A stretch of DNA of 64,000 nt from Xanthomonas sp. (GTDB lineage: Bacteria > Pseudomonadota > Gammaproteobacteria > Xanthomonadales > Xanthomonadaceae). The position numbers were made by a program, and so were the translations under genes. The notes below the pieces were generated by a model. It ran no database searches and was not told the DNA's origin. It saw only the letters and a program-made list of their open reading frames with translations. Below, in pieces: positions 29,496-38,555 of this stretch. The stretch is taken from the NCBI RefSeq assembly GCF_017163755.1, contig NZ_JAFIWC010000012.1, positions 62,001 to 126,000 on the forward strand. Direction: 5' to 3'. Position 1 is the first letter of the stretch; every line of letters starts with the position of its first letter.

Positions 29496-30118
29496 TACCC
29501 TCACCCCAACCCCTCTCCCGATGGGAGAGGGGCTAAGGCGGTGCTGTTCCTTCTCCCACCGGGAGAAGGTGGCCCGAAGGGCCGGATGAGGGTACGGGCG
29601 AAGCCTGGTGCGCCCCGCCTGGCCCCAGACCCTGGCCGCCGTACCCTCACCCCAACCCATCTCCCGATGGGAGAGGGGCTAAGGCGCGGCTGTTCCCTTC
29701 TCCCACCGGGAGAAGGTGGCCCGAAGGGCCGGATGAGGGTACGGGCGGAGCCTGGTGCGCCCCGCCTGGCCCAGGACCCTGGCCGCCGTACCCTCACCCC
29801 AACCCCTCTCCCGATGGGAGAGGGGCTAAGGCGGCTGTTCCCTTCTCCCACCGGGAGAAGGTGGCCCGAAGGGCCGGATGAGGGTGCGGGCGACGCCTGG
29901 TGCGCCCAGCCCGGCCCAGGACCCTGGCCGACGTACCCTCACCCCAACCCCTCTCCCGATGGGAGAGGGGCTAAGGCGGCTGCTCCCTTCTCCCACCGGG
30001 AGAAGGTGGCCCGAAGGGCCGGATGAGGGTGCGGGCGACGCCTGCTGCGCCCAGCCCGGCCCAGGACCCTGGCCGCCGTACCCTCACCCCAACCCCTCTC
30101 CCGATGGGAGAGGGGCTC
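29496..30118 (+). repeat. Tandem array of five GTACCCTCA/TGAGGGTAC palindromic units
   Basis: Units start near 29496, 29641, 29788, 29933 and 30078, a period of 145-147 bases. The first four are complete (about 100 bases plus a 44-50 base spacer that is also repeated, rich in CCTGGCC and CCAGACCCTGG). The fifth is cut at the stop of the downstream gene. Each complete unit has an outer inverted repeat of 9 bases, an inner CCCCTCTCCC-GATG-GGGAGAGGGG hairpin, a CCTTCTCCC/GGGAGAAGG hairpin and GGCCCGAAGGGCC. Units differ by only a few bases, so the array is recent. It separates convergent uppP and the YbhB-like gene. Confidence 0.95.
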
Positions 30119-30131
30119 AGGACGCAGGGCC

Positions 30132-30743
30132 TCAGGCCAGCGCGCGATTCAGGCTGTAGGTGCCGTACAGGCTGGCCTCGGCCAGCACGTGGCCCTGCAT
30201 CGCGCGCAGCGCGTCGGCGGCGGTGAAGCGCGGCGGCAGGTCCAGCGTGGCCACGTCCAGCGCGAACAGGCGGAAGAAGTAACGGTGCACGCGCAGGTCG
30301 TTGAACGGTGGATACGGGCCGTCGTAGCCGTAGTAGTCGCCGCCCATGTCCGGATCGCCGGCGAACCAGTCGGTATAGCTGTTCAGGCCCTGCCGCGCGC
30401 CCTCCAGGCCGGGCGGTTGCTGCTTGCCCCTGACGGTGACGCCGTCGCTGGCGCTGCCTTCGGCGATCTCGCGCACCGCGGCCGGAATCCCAACGACAGC
30501 CCAATGCACGAAATCGGTGCGTGGCTGTTCGACCGGGATCTGCAGATCCTCGCGGCCGACCGTTTCCGGCACCGTCGGCACGTCCGGGTCGATGCACAGC
30601 AGCGCAAACGAGGCGGTGCCGTCCGGCACCTCGTCCCAGGCCAGGTGCGGGTTGCGGTTGCCGCCGAAGCCGGTGGCCGCGCCCATCGCAAAGGTCGCGG
30701 CGATCGGCTGGCCGGGCTGGATGCTGTCACTGCGCAGACGCAT
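30132..30743 (-). CDS. YbhB/YbcL family Raf-kinase-inhibitor-like (PEBP) protein
   Basis: A 203-residue PEBP-fold protein. The ligand-pocket motifs are HLAWDEVPDGTASFALLCIDPD, DFVHWAVVGIP and the YYGYDGPYPPFNDLRVHRYFFRLFALD region with the typical GP-PP and HRY elements. Bacterial members are cytoplasmic or exported and their role is unclear. No signal peptide is present from the ATG at 30743, which has a perfect GGAGG seven bases upstream. The longer open frame upstream overlaps the next gene and is not coding. The repeat array starts 13 bases beyond its stop. Confidence 0.92.
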   Translation of the reverse strand: MRLRSDSIQPGQPIAATFAMGAATGFGGNRNPHLAWDEVPDGTASFALLCIDPDVPTVPETVGREDLQIPVEQPRTDFVHWAVVGIPAAVREIAEGSASDGVTVRGKQQPPGLEGARQGLNSYTDWFAGDPDMGGDYYGYDGPYPPFNDLRVHRYFFRLFALDVATLDLPPRFTAADALRAMQGHVLAEASLYGTYSLNRALA

Positions 30744-30765
30744 GGAATCCTCCGTGGGGAACAGG

Positions 30766-32835
30766 TCAGGCTTCAGGATAGCCAAGCCGCACCGCCACCG
30801 GGGTGAGCAGGGCGAAGGCCGCGCCCAGCTCGCCGGCATAGGCGCGCCAGCGGCCGGCGGGCAGGCGCGCCGCGCCGAGCGTGGGCAGGGTCGGGAACGG
30901 CACGCCGAAGGCGTCCTGCAGCGCCGCCGCCAGCGCGGCCGGATCGGCATCGATGCCGTCCAGGCGCAACAGCCGGTGCGGATACAGGTCCTGCTCGTGC
31001 AGCTGCGCGACCTGCGCCAGCACCGCCGCCAGCCAGCGCGCGCCGTCCTGCGGCGAGGCCAGTCCCAGCGGCGCCGGCGAGCCGTAGGCCAACCAGTCCA
31101 GCAGCATGTCGCGCGGATCGCGCAGCGCGACCAGCAACCGCCCTTCCGGCAGCTGCGGGCGCAGCGCGAGCAGCAGCACGTTGTCCCACCACAGCAGCCA
31201 GTCGACGATATTGCCCTCGTCGATGCCGCGCGCCGGCAGCTGCGCGCGCCATTCGGCGACCAGCGTGGCGGCGTCCAGGTCGCCGGCCGCCAGCTCGGCG
31301 ATGGTCCGGTAGCGCTGGAACGCGTCGACCGGCGGCTGCGTGCCGAAGCGGTCGCCGCGCAGCACGCGGCTGGCCGCGCCCATCACCGCGACCACCCGCT
31401 CCACGCCGCTACCCGGCGCGCCCCAGACGAACAGCGGCCGCGCCCGGACCTGCGGGTCCACCGCCGCCAGCGCCGGCCACTGGGTCAGAGTCGGCCCCGG
31501 CGGCGGCAGCGGCAGCCGGTGCGGCAGCTGTTCCTGCTGGAACTGGATCCAGGTCGCCAGCGCGTCGGACGTGCGCCCGGCGCGATCCTGCACCGACGCC
31601 AGCCACGGCCGCAAGGTGGTGCGCTCGGCCTCGGGCAGGCGCGCGATCAGGCCCTGCACGTGCGCGATGGCCGCGTCGGCATCGCGCGCCAGCAGCGCCT
31701 CGACGATGCGCTGCTCGGCGCTGCTGCGGCCCGGTTCCAGCGCCACGATGCGCCGCGCCACCGCCTCGGCCTGCGCATCCTCGCCGGCCATCTCGTGCAC
31801 CCGCAGCTGCGCCTCCAGCGCCGGCACGTGCGCCGGCATCGCCGCCTGCCAGCGCTCGATCAGCGCGCGCGCCTCGGCGCCGCCGACCGGCTCCACCGCC
31901 AGCCGCGCCAGCCACAGGTCGTGCTCGCCCGGCGCGGTGGCCAGCGCCGCTTCCAGCGTGGCGCGGGCATCGTCGACCGCGCCGAGCCGTTCCCAGGCGA
32001 TCAGCGCGGCGTGCAGCGTGCGCCGGTCGGCCGGCCAGGCGCCGAGGGCGCGGCGCAGGTGCGGCAGCGCGTCGGCCGGGCGCCCGGCCTGCAGTTCGTA
32101 TTCGCCGGCCAGGCGGCGCATGCCGGGGGTATCGCCGGCCGGATCGGCCAGCACCGCCGCCAGCGCCGCGATCGCGTCGTCGAGCCGGCCCTGGCGCTGC
32201 GCCAGCTGCGCGATCAGCGCGTGCAGCGCGCTCGCGCCCGGCGTCAGCTCGGTGACCCGGCGCAATGCGGTTTCGGCGAAGGCCAGATGCCCCTTCTCCA
32301 GATAGGCGAAGCCCAGCGCATACAGCAGCCGCGGATCGTCCGGCAGGCGCTTGCTGGCGTGCGAGAGCAGGCTCAGCGCGCGGTCGGCGTCGCCACGGCG
32401 CAATGCCAGCATGCCGTCGAGCGCGAGCAGCTGCGGGTGTTCGGGCGCCAGCCGCGCGGCGGTGCGGCTGAGCCGTTCGGCCTCGTCCAGGTCGCCGCGG
32501 CCCAGCGCCAGCTGGCCGCGCATCACGTAGGCCAGGAATTGGTTGGGATCGAGCTGCGCGCTGCGCGCCAGCGCGTCCTCGGCCTGGGCCAGGTCGCGGC
32601 CGCCGAGCAGCATGCCGGCGCGCAGCAGGTGCAGGCTGGCGTCTTCCGGCGCCAGCGCAATCGCCTGTTCGATGCTGCGCAGCGCGGCATCGCCGTCTCC
32701 GCGCTGCTGCTGCGCCAGCGCCAGCCAGCGCTGCGCCTGCGGGTCGTCGGCGGCCTGCGCCACCCAGGCCTGCGCCAGGCTCAGGGCTTCATCGTTCGCC
32801 TGGCGGCGCAGCGCATCGAGGATTGGGGCTTGCAT
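30766..32835 (-). CDS. Tetratricopeptide-repeat sulfotransferase family protein
   Basis: A 689-residue protein. The first 440 residues are TPR helices (repeats such as DEALSLAQAWVAQAADDPQAQRWLALAQ and DEAERLSRTAARLAPEHPQLLALDGM). The C-terminal part resembles the PAPS-dependent sulfotransferase domain seen in TPR fusion proteins: RPLFVWGAPGSGVERVVAVM corresponds to the 5'-phosphosulfate loop and RLLVALRDPRDMLLDWL to the 3'-phosphate motif. The loop is degenerate relative to the usual PRSGTT, so activity is uncertain. It lies 22 bases above the YbhB-like gene on the same strand. Confidence 0.85.
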   Translation of the reverse strand: MQAPILDALRRQANDEALSLAQAWVAQAADDPQAQRWLALAQQQRGDGDAALRSIEQAIALAPEDASLHLLRAGMLLGGRDLAQAEDALARSAQLDPNQFLAYVMRGQLALGRGDLDEAERLSRTAARLAPEHPQLLALDGMLALRRGDADRALSLLSHASKRLPDDPRLLYALGFAYLEKGHLAFAETALRRVTELTPGASALHALIAQLAQRQGRLDDAIAALAAVLADPAGDTPGMRRLAGEYELQAGRPADALPHLRRALGAWPADRRTLHAALIAWERLGAVDDARATLEAALATAPGEHDLWLARLAVEPVGGAEARALIERWQAAMPAHVPALEAQLRVHEMAGEDAQAEAVARRIVALEPGRSSAEQRIVEALLARDADAAIAHVQGLIARLPEAERTTLRPWLASVQDRAGRTSDALATWIQFQQEQLPHRLPLPPPGPTLTQWPALAAVDPQVRARPLFVWGAPGSGVERVVAVMGAASRVLRGDRFGTQPPVDAFQRYRTIAELAAGDLDAATLVAEWRAQLPARGIDEGNIVDWLLWWDNVLLLALRPQLPEGRLLVALRDPRDMLLDWLAYGSPAPLGLASPQDGARWLAAVLAQVAQLHEQDLYPHRLLRLDGIDADPAALAAALQDAFGVPFPTLPTLGAARLPAGRWRAYAGELGAAFALLTPVAVRLGYPEA

Positions 32836-32878
32836 GGAGGGTCCGGCTCTGGGCAAACCGGCATTGTAGCGGGCCGGC

Positions 32879-33877
32879 TCAGGCGGGCAGCACGCCGCTC
32901 AGCCGCTCGGCCACCCAGCGTTCGGCGAAGCCGTCGCCGCGCGCGTTCTCGATGAAGCCGCAGTGCCCGCCCCAGCGCGCGATGTCCAGCCGCGCCTGCG
33001 CCGGCAGCTCCCAGGCGCGGAAGTCCTCCAGCGGGATCACCGGGTCGTCCTCGGCCATCAGGATGTCGGCCGGCACCGCCAGCTCGCGCAGCCGCGCGCC
33101 GGCGATCGAGTAGCTGTCGAAGTACGCATCGAGGCTGGCGAAACCGGCGTGGCGCTCGGCCAACCAGGCCATCAGCCCGCGCATGTCCAGCGCCAGGGTG
33201 GCGTCGTCGTAGCCGTGCCGCTCGGGGAACAGCTCGCGCTTGCGCAGCAGCGACTCGCGCCACTTGCGGCGGAAATACCAGTCGTAGAACTGCGGGCCGT
33301 TCTCGATCCGCTGCATCGTGGTGGCCGGGTCCAGCAGCGGGCACACCGCGGCCACGCGCTGCAGCGGCAGCCCGGCGGCGGGCGCGCGCAGGGCCAGGCG
33401 CAGGGCGAAGTTGCCGCCGAGCGAATAGCCGGCGGCCAGCAGCACCGGTGCCGGGAAGCGCCGCCACAGGTCGCAGGCGGCGTTGACCACCTCGTCCAAG
33501 CGCTCGGAATGGAACAGGTCCACGTTGAGGTGGTGAGTGCCGCCGTGGTCGCGGAAATTGAGCCGGAACACCTGATAGCCGCGCGCCAGCAGCTGCGCCG
33601 CGGTCAGCCGCATGTAGCCCGAATCGGAGCTGCCTTCCCAGCCGTGCAGCAGCAGCACGGTGCCGCGCGGGGCGGCGCCGGCCGGCACGCTGAGCCAGCC
33701 CTGCAGGCGCACGCCGTCGCCGCCGTCGAGGATGTGTTCGCTGGTGGCCGCGCCGCTGGCGGCGAGCAACTGCTCGCCGCGGCGGCGGCGCAGCGCGCTG
33801 GACCCGATCACCGACTGTACGTGCGGATTGCGCAGCCAACGCGGGGGGAGGTAGTCGGCGGCCATCATCATCGGCAT
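32879..33877 (-). CDS. YheT-family alpha/beta hydrolase
   Basis: A 332-residue serine hydrolase of the YheT/ABHD1-3 group. LPPRWLRNPHVQSVIGS is the characteristic N-terminal motif. LLLHGWEGSSDSGY forms the oxyanion region, GYSLGGNFALRL has the nucleophile Ser, and the catalytic Asp is in MAEDDPVIP and His in WGGHCGFIE. The substrate is unknown; family members act on lipid esters. Several ATGs cluster at 33865-33877; the first is used. A plsC-like acyltransferase gene lies 61 bases upstream on the same strand, suggesting a lipid context. Confidence 0.92.
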   Translation of the reverse strand: MPMMMAADYLPPRWLRNPHVQSVIGSSALRRRRGEQLLAASGAATSEHILDGGDGVRLQGWLSVPAGAAPRGTVLLLHGWEGSSDSGYMRLTAAQLLARGYQVFRLNFRDHGGTHHLNVDLFHSERLDEVVNAACDLWRRFPAPVLLAAGYSLGGNFALRLALRAPAAGLPLQRVAAVCPLLDPATTMQRIENGPQFYDWYFRRKWRESLLRKRELFPERHGYDDATLALDMRGLMAWLAERHAGFASLDAYFDSYSIAGARLRELAVPADILMAEDDPVIPLEDFRAWELPAQARLDIARWGGHCGFIENARGDGFAERWVAERLSGVLPA

Positions 33878-33938
33878 GGAGCTTGCGCCGCGCGATTGGA
33901 GCAATACTTCAAATCGCCTGGGCCGCAGTGTTCCACGT

Positions 33939-34733
33939 TCAGCGTTGCGCCATCGCCGCGACGATGCGCGCACGCGAGATCTCGGCGATGCGCCGGCGCC
34001 CTTCCACGTCCTGCAGCCGGATCGGCTCCAGGAAGTGCACCTCGGCCACGCGTCCCGGCTCGCCGAGCAGGCGCAGGAAATTGGCGAAGAAGCTCTCGCC
34101 CGGGCCGAACGCGACCACGGCCTGCGCCGAGCCGCCGGCGCCGTAGCGCAGCGCCACCGGCTGCACCGCGACCTCGGCCTCCACCGCGGCCTGGAAGATG
34201 CGCGCATGGAACGGGCCGACCTCGCGGCCGCCGCGGGTGCGCCCTTCCGGGAACACGCCGACCGAGCGGCCGGCGCGCAGCCGCTCCACCATCGCCTGCA
34301 GCACCCCGCCCAGCGACTCGGTGCTGCCGCGCTGGTGGAAGATGGTCTGCCCGCGCGCGGCCAGCCAGCCGACCAGCGGCCAGCCAGCGATCTCGCGCTT
34401 GGCGACGAAACCCATCATGCGCTGGCTGTGCAGCAGGGTGATGTCGATCCAGCTGACGTGGTTGGCGACGAACAGCACCGGGTTGGGCAGCGGCGTGCCG
34501 ACGCGGCGCACGCGGAAGCCGAAGATGCGCACCAGCCAGGTCGACCACCAGCACACGGTGCGGTCGCCGAACGACTCGGCGCCGGCGCGGCCCGGCGACA
34601 GCGCCATGCACGCCAGCAGGACAGGCAGCGCCACGAACACGTGCAGCGCCAGCAGCGGAAGGCGATAGCCGTAACGCACCCAGCGCAGCGCCCCGCCGCT
34701 GGGGCGCGTGGCGGGTGGGGAGAACTCGCTCAT
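33939..34733 (-). CDS. 1-acyl-sn-glycerol-3-phosphate acyltransferase family protein
   Basis: A 264-residue PlsC-domain membrane protein. An N-terminal hydrophobic helix (residues 28-50) anchors it. The catalytic HX4D motif is FVANHVSWIDI, followed by the FPEGRTRGG substrate motif and the VQPVALRYG strand. It transfers an acyl chain to a lysophospholipid, lysophosphatidate or possibly an aminolipid. Together with the hydrolase downstream it suggests local membrane-lipid metabolism. The start at 34733 is preferred over the longer frame because upstream sequence overlaps the thioesterase gene. Confidence 0.93.
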   Translation of the reverse strand: MSEFSPPATRPSGGALRWVRYGYRLPLLALHVFVALPVLLACMALSPGRAGAESFGDRTVCWWSTWLVRIFGFRVRRVGTPLPNPVLFVANHVSWIDITLLHSQRMMGFVAKREIAGWPLVGWLAARGQTIFHQRGSTESLGGVLQAMVERLRAGRSVGVFPEGRTRGGREVGPFHARIFQAAVEAEVAVQPVALRYGAGGSAQAVVAFGPGESFFANFLRLLGEPGRVAEVHFLEPIRLQDVEGRRRIAEISRARIVAAMAQR

Positions 34734-34798
34734 GCGGACAAGGTACCGAAGCCGGGGACGGAAGCTGCCTATTGTGTCAGTCCCAAGACGGTTGTGGC

Positions 34799-35218
34799 TC
34801 AGCTGCGCGCGATCACCGCCAGGGTCAGCCGCGACACGCACACCGGCTTGCCGGCGGCATCGTCGATCCGGATCTCCCAGACCTGGGTGGTGCGGCCCAC
34901 ATGCAGCGGGCGCGCGGTACCGGTGACGCTGCCCTCGCGCACGGCGCGCAGGTGGTTGGCGTTGATCTCCAGGCCCACGCAGACCAGGCCCGGCGCCACG
35001 GACAGGTTGCCGGCGCTGCTGCCCAGGGTCTCGGCCAGCGCCACCGACGCGCCGCCGTGCAGCAGGCCGTAGGGCTGGAGCGTGCGCGCATCGACCGGCA
35101 TGGTCGCGCGCAGCCAGTCCGGCCCGGCCTCGGTGAAGACGATGCCCAGCTGCTCGATCAGGGTGCCGCGCGCGGCGGCGTTGAGGGCGGCAAGATCGAC
35201 GGGTTCGCGGAAGGCCAT
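34799..35218 (-). CDS. Hotdog-fold acyl-CoA thioesterase (PaaI/YdiI-like)
   Basis: A 139-residue protein of the 4HBT hotdog family. QPYGLLHGGASVALAETLGS carries the active-site signature (HGG then the catalytic Glu), followed by LVCVGLEINANHLR. This resembles YdiI/MenI and EntH, which hydrolyse aromatic acyl-CoA or acyl-carrier thioesters. The substrate here is not evident. Single gene, 65 bases upstream of the acyltransferase on the same strand. Confidence 0.92.
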   Translation of the reverse strand: MAFREPVDLAALNAAARGTLIEQLGIVFTEAGPDWLRATMPVDARTLQPYGLLHGGASVALAETLGSSAGNLSVAPGLVCVGLEINANHLRAVREGSVTGTARPLHVGRTTQVWEIRIDDAAGKPVCVSRLTLAVIARS

Positions 35219-35419
35219 GGCGCAGGGTCCGTGCAGGAAGAAGGCGCCAGCCTAGCGGCAAACCCCGCAGCGGGCGACGCAACGGGCCGTGGCGGCGCTA
35301 CCGCCCTTCTGGCATCGCGCCGCGCCGCAGAACGTCCCGAACGCCAGCTTCAGCGGCTGGCCTGCATCCAGCATCCGCGTTTGCACCGACAGTCCCGTGC
35401 ACGCGCCGCCGCCTTTCCG

Positions 35420-35447
35420 GGTCCCGAGTCCCGGTCCCGAGTCCCGC
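35420..35447. repeat. GAGTCCC repeat next to a gene end
   Basis: Two GAGTCCC copies (35426-35432, 35439-35445) lie just beyond the 3' end of the phospholipase D-family gene. The same heptamer is repeated between the glycosidase gene and ntrC (21954-22113). Probably a dispersed short repeat or a remnant of one. Confidence 0.5.
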
Positions 35448-35453
35448 CCACTT

Positions 35454-37457
35454 TTAAAGAATCGGCACCAGCCCGGAGCCGAACGCCGTCAGCATCCGCA
35501 CCAGCAGCCATTTCGGGCCGACGTTGACCTCGGGGAAGTCGCCGACCGCGCTGTAGCAGCGGTGGAAGCCGGGATCGCGCCGGGTCAGCGGCGCCGGGCA
35601 GTCCGGACCAGGCTGGAATTCGTAGTTGGTGGCATAGCGCCATGGCCAGAAATCCAGCACCGGCAACGCCTCCGACGCCTTGCCCAGGCTGTAGTTCAAC
35701 CCCGACAGCACCGGCGGCTTGGTCCGCGGCGCCACCGTCCACGAGTTGGACGGCTCGATGTCGCGCAGGATACTGGCGGCCAGTACCTGCGCGAACGCCG
35801 GGTCGTCGATGATCACCGCGCCTTCGGTGTTGTAGTTCTCGCTGCGCGGATCGAAGTTGTGGGTGCCGATCACCGCGATGCGCCGGTCCACCACCAGCGA
35901 CTTGGCATGCAGGCCCATGCGCGCGCCCTCGCGGGTCACCGGCAACGGGCGGTTGGCCGCCTGGCGGCTGAGGAACGACGGGCGCGTCTCCGTGCGCAGC
36001 ACGCGGCGGTCGACCTGGCTGCCGTCGTTGCGCCGCCCGCTGCCGCTGGGACCGCCGCTGTTGCCGCTGCCGCTGCCGAGCATGCTGGAACGGCCGGCGG
36101 CGCTGCCGCCGATCAGCGGGTTGCGGCCGCCGTCGTCGACACCGGCGTCGGGATCCATTTGCAACGGCGACGGCAGCAGGTTGGCGTAGTCCACCGGCGC
36201 GTCCAGCGGAAACGGCTTGTATTCGTAGATGTCGAAGCCCAGTTCGCGCAGGTTGCGCCGCTTGTACTTGTACGACAGCGCATACACCACCGGGTTGTCG
36301 GTGGAGGCCAGGCTGTTGGTGGCGACGATGATCGTCGGCGGCGTCGGCCGCTTGCGCAGTTCGCGGAACAGCGCCTGCGCCGGGTCCGACAGCACCAGGT
36401 ACGGCGTCTGCAGGATGATCTCGCGCTGCGCGCCGGTGATCAGGCTGACCCGCTTGGGCACGATCGCCGCCACCGCTTCCTTGGACGGCGCATCGCGCCG
36501 GTGCTTCTGCGGCGGATCGGCGGCGTAGCTGACGTTGCGCACCGGCAACGCCGGGCGCACGAAGGCGTCTTCGACAAAGGCCGGATCGGAGGCTTCGGCG
36601 CTGACCCGCTGCACGCGCTCCGGGCGCTGGAAGCGCGCCGGCGGCATCGGCGGCACGCCCTCGCGCAGCAGCAGCTTGCCCACGTCGTTGAGCCGCGCCA
36701 CCGGCACGCTGCGCCGCGCCGTCCAGTAGGCATCGAAGCTGGCCGCCATCTCGCGCGCCACCGGACCGGCGACCAGCACGTCGCGGTCGCGGAAGTTGTA
36801 CTCGGCATCCCAATCGTAATAGTCGTCCTGGTAGTTGCGCCCGCCGACCACGCCCAGCGCGTCGTCCACCACCAGCATCTTGTTGTGCATGCGCTGGTTG
36901 AAGCGGCGGAAACAGCACACCACGCTGGCGGCGTAATGGAAATAATTGGGCTTGGCCAGGCCGAAGGTGGGGTTGTAGACGCGCAACGAGAAGTTCTGGT
37001 GCGCGCCGGCCAGCGCGCCGAGGATCTGCAGGTCCGGGATCGCCGACAGCTGGTCGATCAGCACCCGCACCTTGACCCCGCGCCGCGCCGCGGCGAGCAG
37101 TTCGTCGATCACCAGCCGCGCGCTGTCGTCCTTGTCGAAGATGTAGGTCTGCAGGTCGATGCTGCGGCTGGCGCTGCGGATCAGGTTCAGCCGCGCCACC
37201 AGCGCTTCCTCGCCGTGGTCGAGGATGGTCGCGTAGTGCTGCGGCGCCGCTGCGCTCGACTGGCCGAACGCCTGCCCGCCCAGCGCGCGCAACGGCGAAT
37301 CCAGCGCGCAGTTGTCGCGCTGGCTGCATTCGACCCGGGTCTCGCGCGCCGCTTCGGCGACCGCGACCGCGCGGCCCTTGTCGGCCTGCGACAGGCTCGC
37401 GCAGCCGCTGCCCAGCAACACCGTTGCCAGCGCCAGGAAACGCCATAGGAATGTCAC
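35454..37457 (-). CDS. Phospholipase D / cardiolipin synthase-like lipoprotein
   Basis: A 667-residue protein resembling ClsC-type enzymes. Signal peptide with lipobox GSGC (Cys19). HKD motif one is NQRMHNKMLVVDDALGVVGG and motif two is GLHAKSLVVDRRIAVIGTHN, so both catalytic halves are intact. Likely a periplasm-facing phosphatidyltransferase or phosphodiesterase. A Gly/Ser/Asn-rich low-complexity insertion (MLGSGSGNSGGPSGSG) sits between the motifs. The start is the GTG at 37457, which overlaps the yceI stop in GTGA. The gene is the last of a four-gene overlapping operon. Confidence 0.9.
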   Translation of the reverse strand: MTFLWRFLALATVLLGSGCASLSQADKGRAVAVAEAARETRVECSQRDNCALDSPLRALGGQAFGQSSAAAPQHYATILDHGEEALVARLNLIRSASRSIDLQTYIFDKDDSARLVIDELLAAARRGVKVRVLIDQLSAIPDLQILGALAGAHQNFSLRVYNPTFGLAKPNYFHYAASVVCCFRRFNQRMHNKMLVVDDALGVVGGRNYQDDYYDWDAEYNFRDRDVLVAGPVAREMAASFDAYWTARRSVPVARLNDVGKLLLREGVPPMPPARFQRPERVQRVSAEASDPAFVEDAFVRPALPVRNVSYAADPPQKHRRDAPSKEAVAAIVPKRVSLITGAQREIILQTPYLVLSDPAQALFRELRKRPTPPTIIVATNSLASTDNPVVYALSYKYKRRNLRELGFDIYEYKPFPLDAPVDYANLLPSPLQMDPDAGVDDGGRNPLIGGSAAGRSSMLGSGSGNSGGPSGSGRRNDGSQVDRRVLRTETRPSFLSRQAANRPLPVTREGARMGLHAKSLVVDRRIAVIGTHNFDPRSENYNTEGAVIIDDPAFAQVLAASILRDIEPSNSWTVAPRTKPPVLSGLNYSLGKASEALPVLDFWPWRYATNYEFQPGPDCPAPLTRRDPGFHRCYSAVGDFPEVNVGPKWLLVRMLTAFGSGLVPIL

Positions 37458-38068
37458 GGAGCGGCAGCTCCGGTGAGGCGTGCGCGCAGCACGAAGGTGA
37501 CCCGATCGCTCAAGGCCAGATCCCACTTGTCCATTCCATACCGTCCACGCAGTACCGTACCGCGGCTGATCGCGTCGCAATCATAGCCTGCGCGCGCGCA
37601 TCCCGCCGGCATCAGGGTCAGCGTTTCCTGGTGGCTGATACCGCGGATGTTCAGGGTGCCGACCACCGCGCCGCCGCTGTTGAGCACGCCCGGCGCGAAC
37701 GGCTGCGAGTCGAAGCTGAGCTCGGGATAGCGCGCGACATCGAAGAAGTCCTCGCCGCGCATCCACGCGGTGTAGCGCGGTTTGCCGGGGATCTCCACGT
37801 AGGCGCTGAACACCCGCAGATGCACCTGGTGGCGTCCGTCCGGCAGGATCTCCACGCTGCCTTCGAAGCGCGGAAAGAAGCCCTCGATGCGCTGCCCGAA
37901 GCGGGTGCGTATCTCGAAGCCGAAGCGCGACTGCGCCGGGTCGAACAGGTGCTCCACGCGCGGCGCGGGCGCCGCGGCCTGGGCGCCGGCGGTGGACGCC
38001 GGCAGCAGCAGGAACAGCATCCAGGCGCACAGCGCCTGGTGCCGGTGCGTTCGGCGCGGGCCGATCAA
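37454..38068 (-). CDS. YceI-family periplasmic lipid-binding protein
   Basis: A 204-residue exported protein with a YceI lipocalin-like barrel (FDPAQSRFGFEIRTRFGQRIEG, then VGTLNIRGISHQETLTLMP, ending WDLALSDRVTFVLRARL). YceI proteins bind polyisoprenoid or similar lipids. The start is uncertain: a TTG at 38068 overlaps the sixA stop in TTGA and gives a textbook signal peptide (RRTHRHQ, hydrophobic LCAWMLFLLLPA, STAGAQA). The ATG at 38020 would leave a much shorter one. Its own stop overlaps the phospholipase D-family start. Confidence 0.87.
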   Translation of the reverse strand: MIGPRRTHRHQALCAWMLFLLLPASTAGAQAAAPAPRVEHLFDPAQSRFGFEIRTRFGQRIEGFFPRFEGSVEILPDGRHQVHLRVFSAYVEIPGKPRYTAWMRGEDFFDVARYPELSFDSQPFAPGVLNSGGAVVGTLNIRGISHQETLTLMPAGCARAGYDCDAISRGTVLRGRYGMDKWDLALSDRVTFVLRARLTGAAAP

Positions 38069-38553
38069 GGCCACCAGAAGGCGGTCAGGCGCGCGATGCC
38101 CGGTTCGATCGCGGCCTCCTGCGGCAGCGCGAGCACCACCACGCTGGCGGTGGGCATGCCGCGGTAGTCGCCGGACTGGCCGCTGTGCATCAGCGCCGCC
38201 AGCCGCTCCAGGCCTGGATTGTGGCCGACCAGCAGCAGGCGCTCGACCTCGCGGTGGCTGTCGAGCAGGTCGGCCAGGGTGCCGGAGGTGGCCTCGTAGA
38301 TCCGCGGCTCCAGCCGCTGTTCGACGTAGCCGGTCGAGCCGAGCACCGCCTCCAGGGTCTCGCGCGAGCGCCGCGCCGGCGAGCACAGCACGCGGTCGGG
38401 CACCAGCCTGTGCTCGAGCAGCCAGCGCCCGGCGGCCTCGGCCTCGGCCAGCCCGTGCGGCGACAGCGGCCGGTCGAAATCGGCCTGGCCGGTCGCGGCC
38501 GGCTCGGCGTGGGCGTGGCGCAGCAGGATCAGTTCACGGACAGGAGTGGTCAT
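38065..38553 (-). CDS. sixA: SixA-type phosphohistidine phosphatase
   Basis: A 162-residue histidine phosphatase. LILLRHAHAE carries the RH signature, LCSPARRSRETLEA holds the conserved Arg, and LLLVGHNPGLERLA supplies the second catalytic His. SixA removes phosphate from His-containing phosphocarrier proteins such as NPr or ArcB Hpt domains; the target here is unknown. Start at 38553, with AGAAGG seven bases before it; another ATG one codon upstream overlaps the parA stop in TGATG. Confidence 0.9.
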   Translation of the reverse strand: MTTPVRELILLRHAHAEPAATGQADFDRPLSPHGLAEAEAAGRWLLEHRLVPDRVLCSPARRSRETLEAVLGSTGYVEQRLEPRIYEATSGTLADLLDSHREVERLLLVGHNPGLERLAALMHSGQSGDYRGMPTASVVVLALPQEAAIEPGIARLTAFWWP

Positions 38554-38555
38554 CA

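Noticed and set aside
29496-30118. CRISPR array
   Set aside because: The repeated unit is about 100 bases with internal hairpins, the spacers are also repeated, and no cas gene is near.
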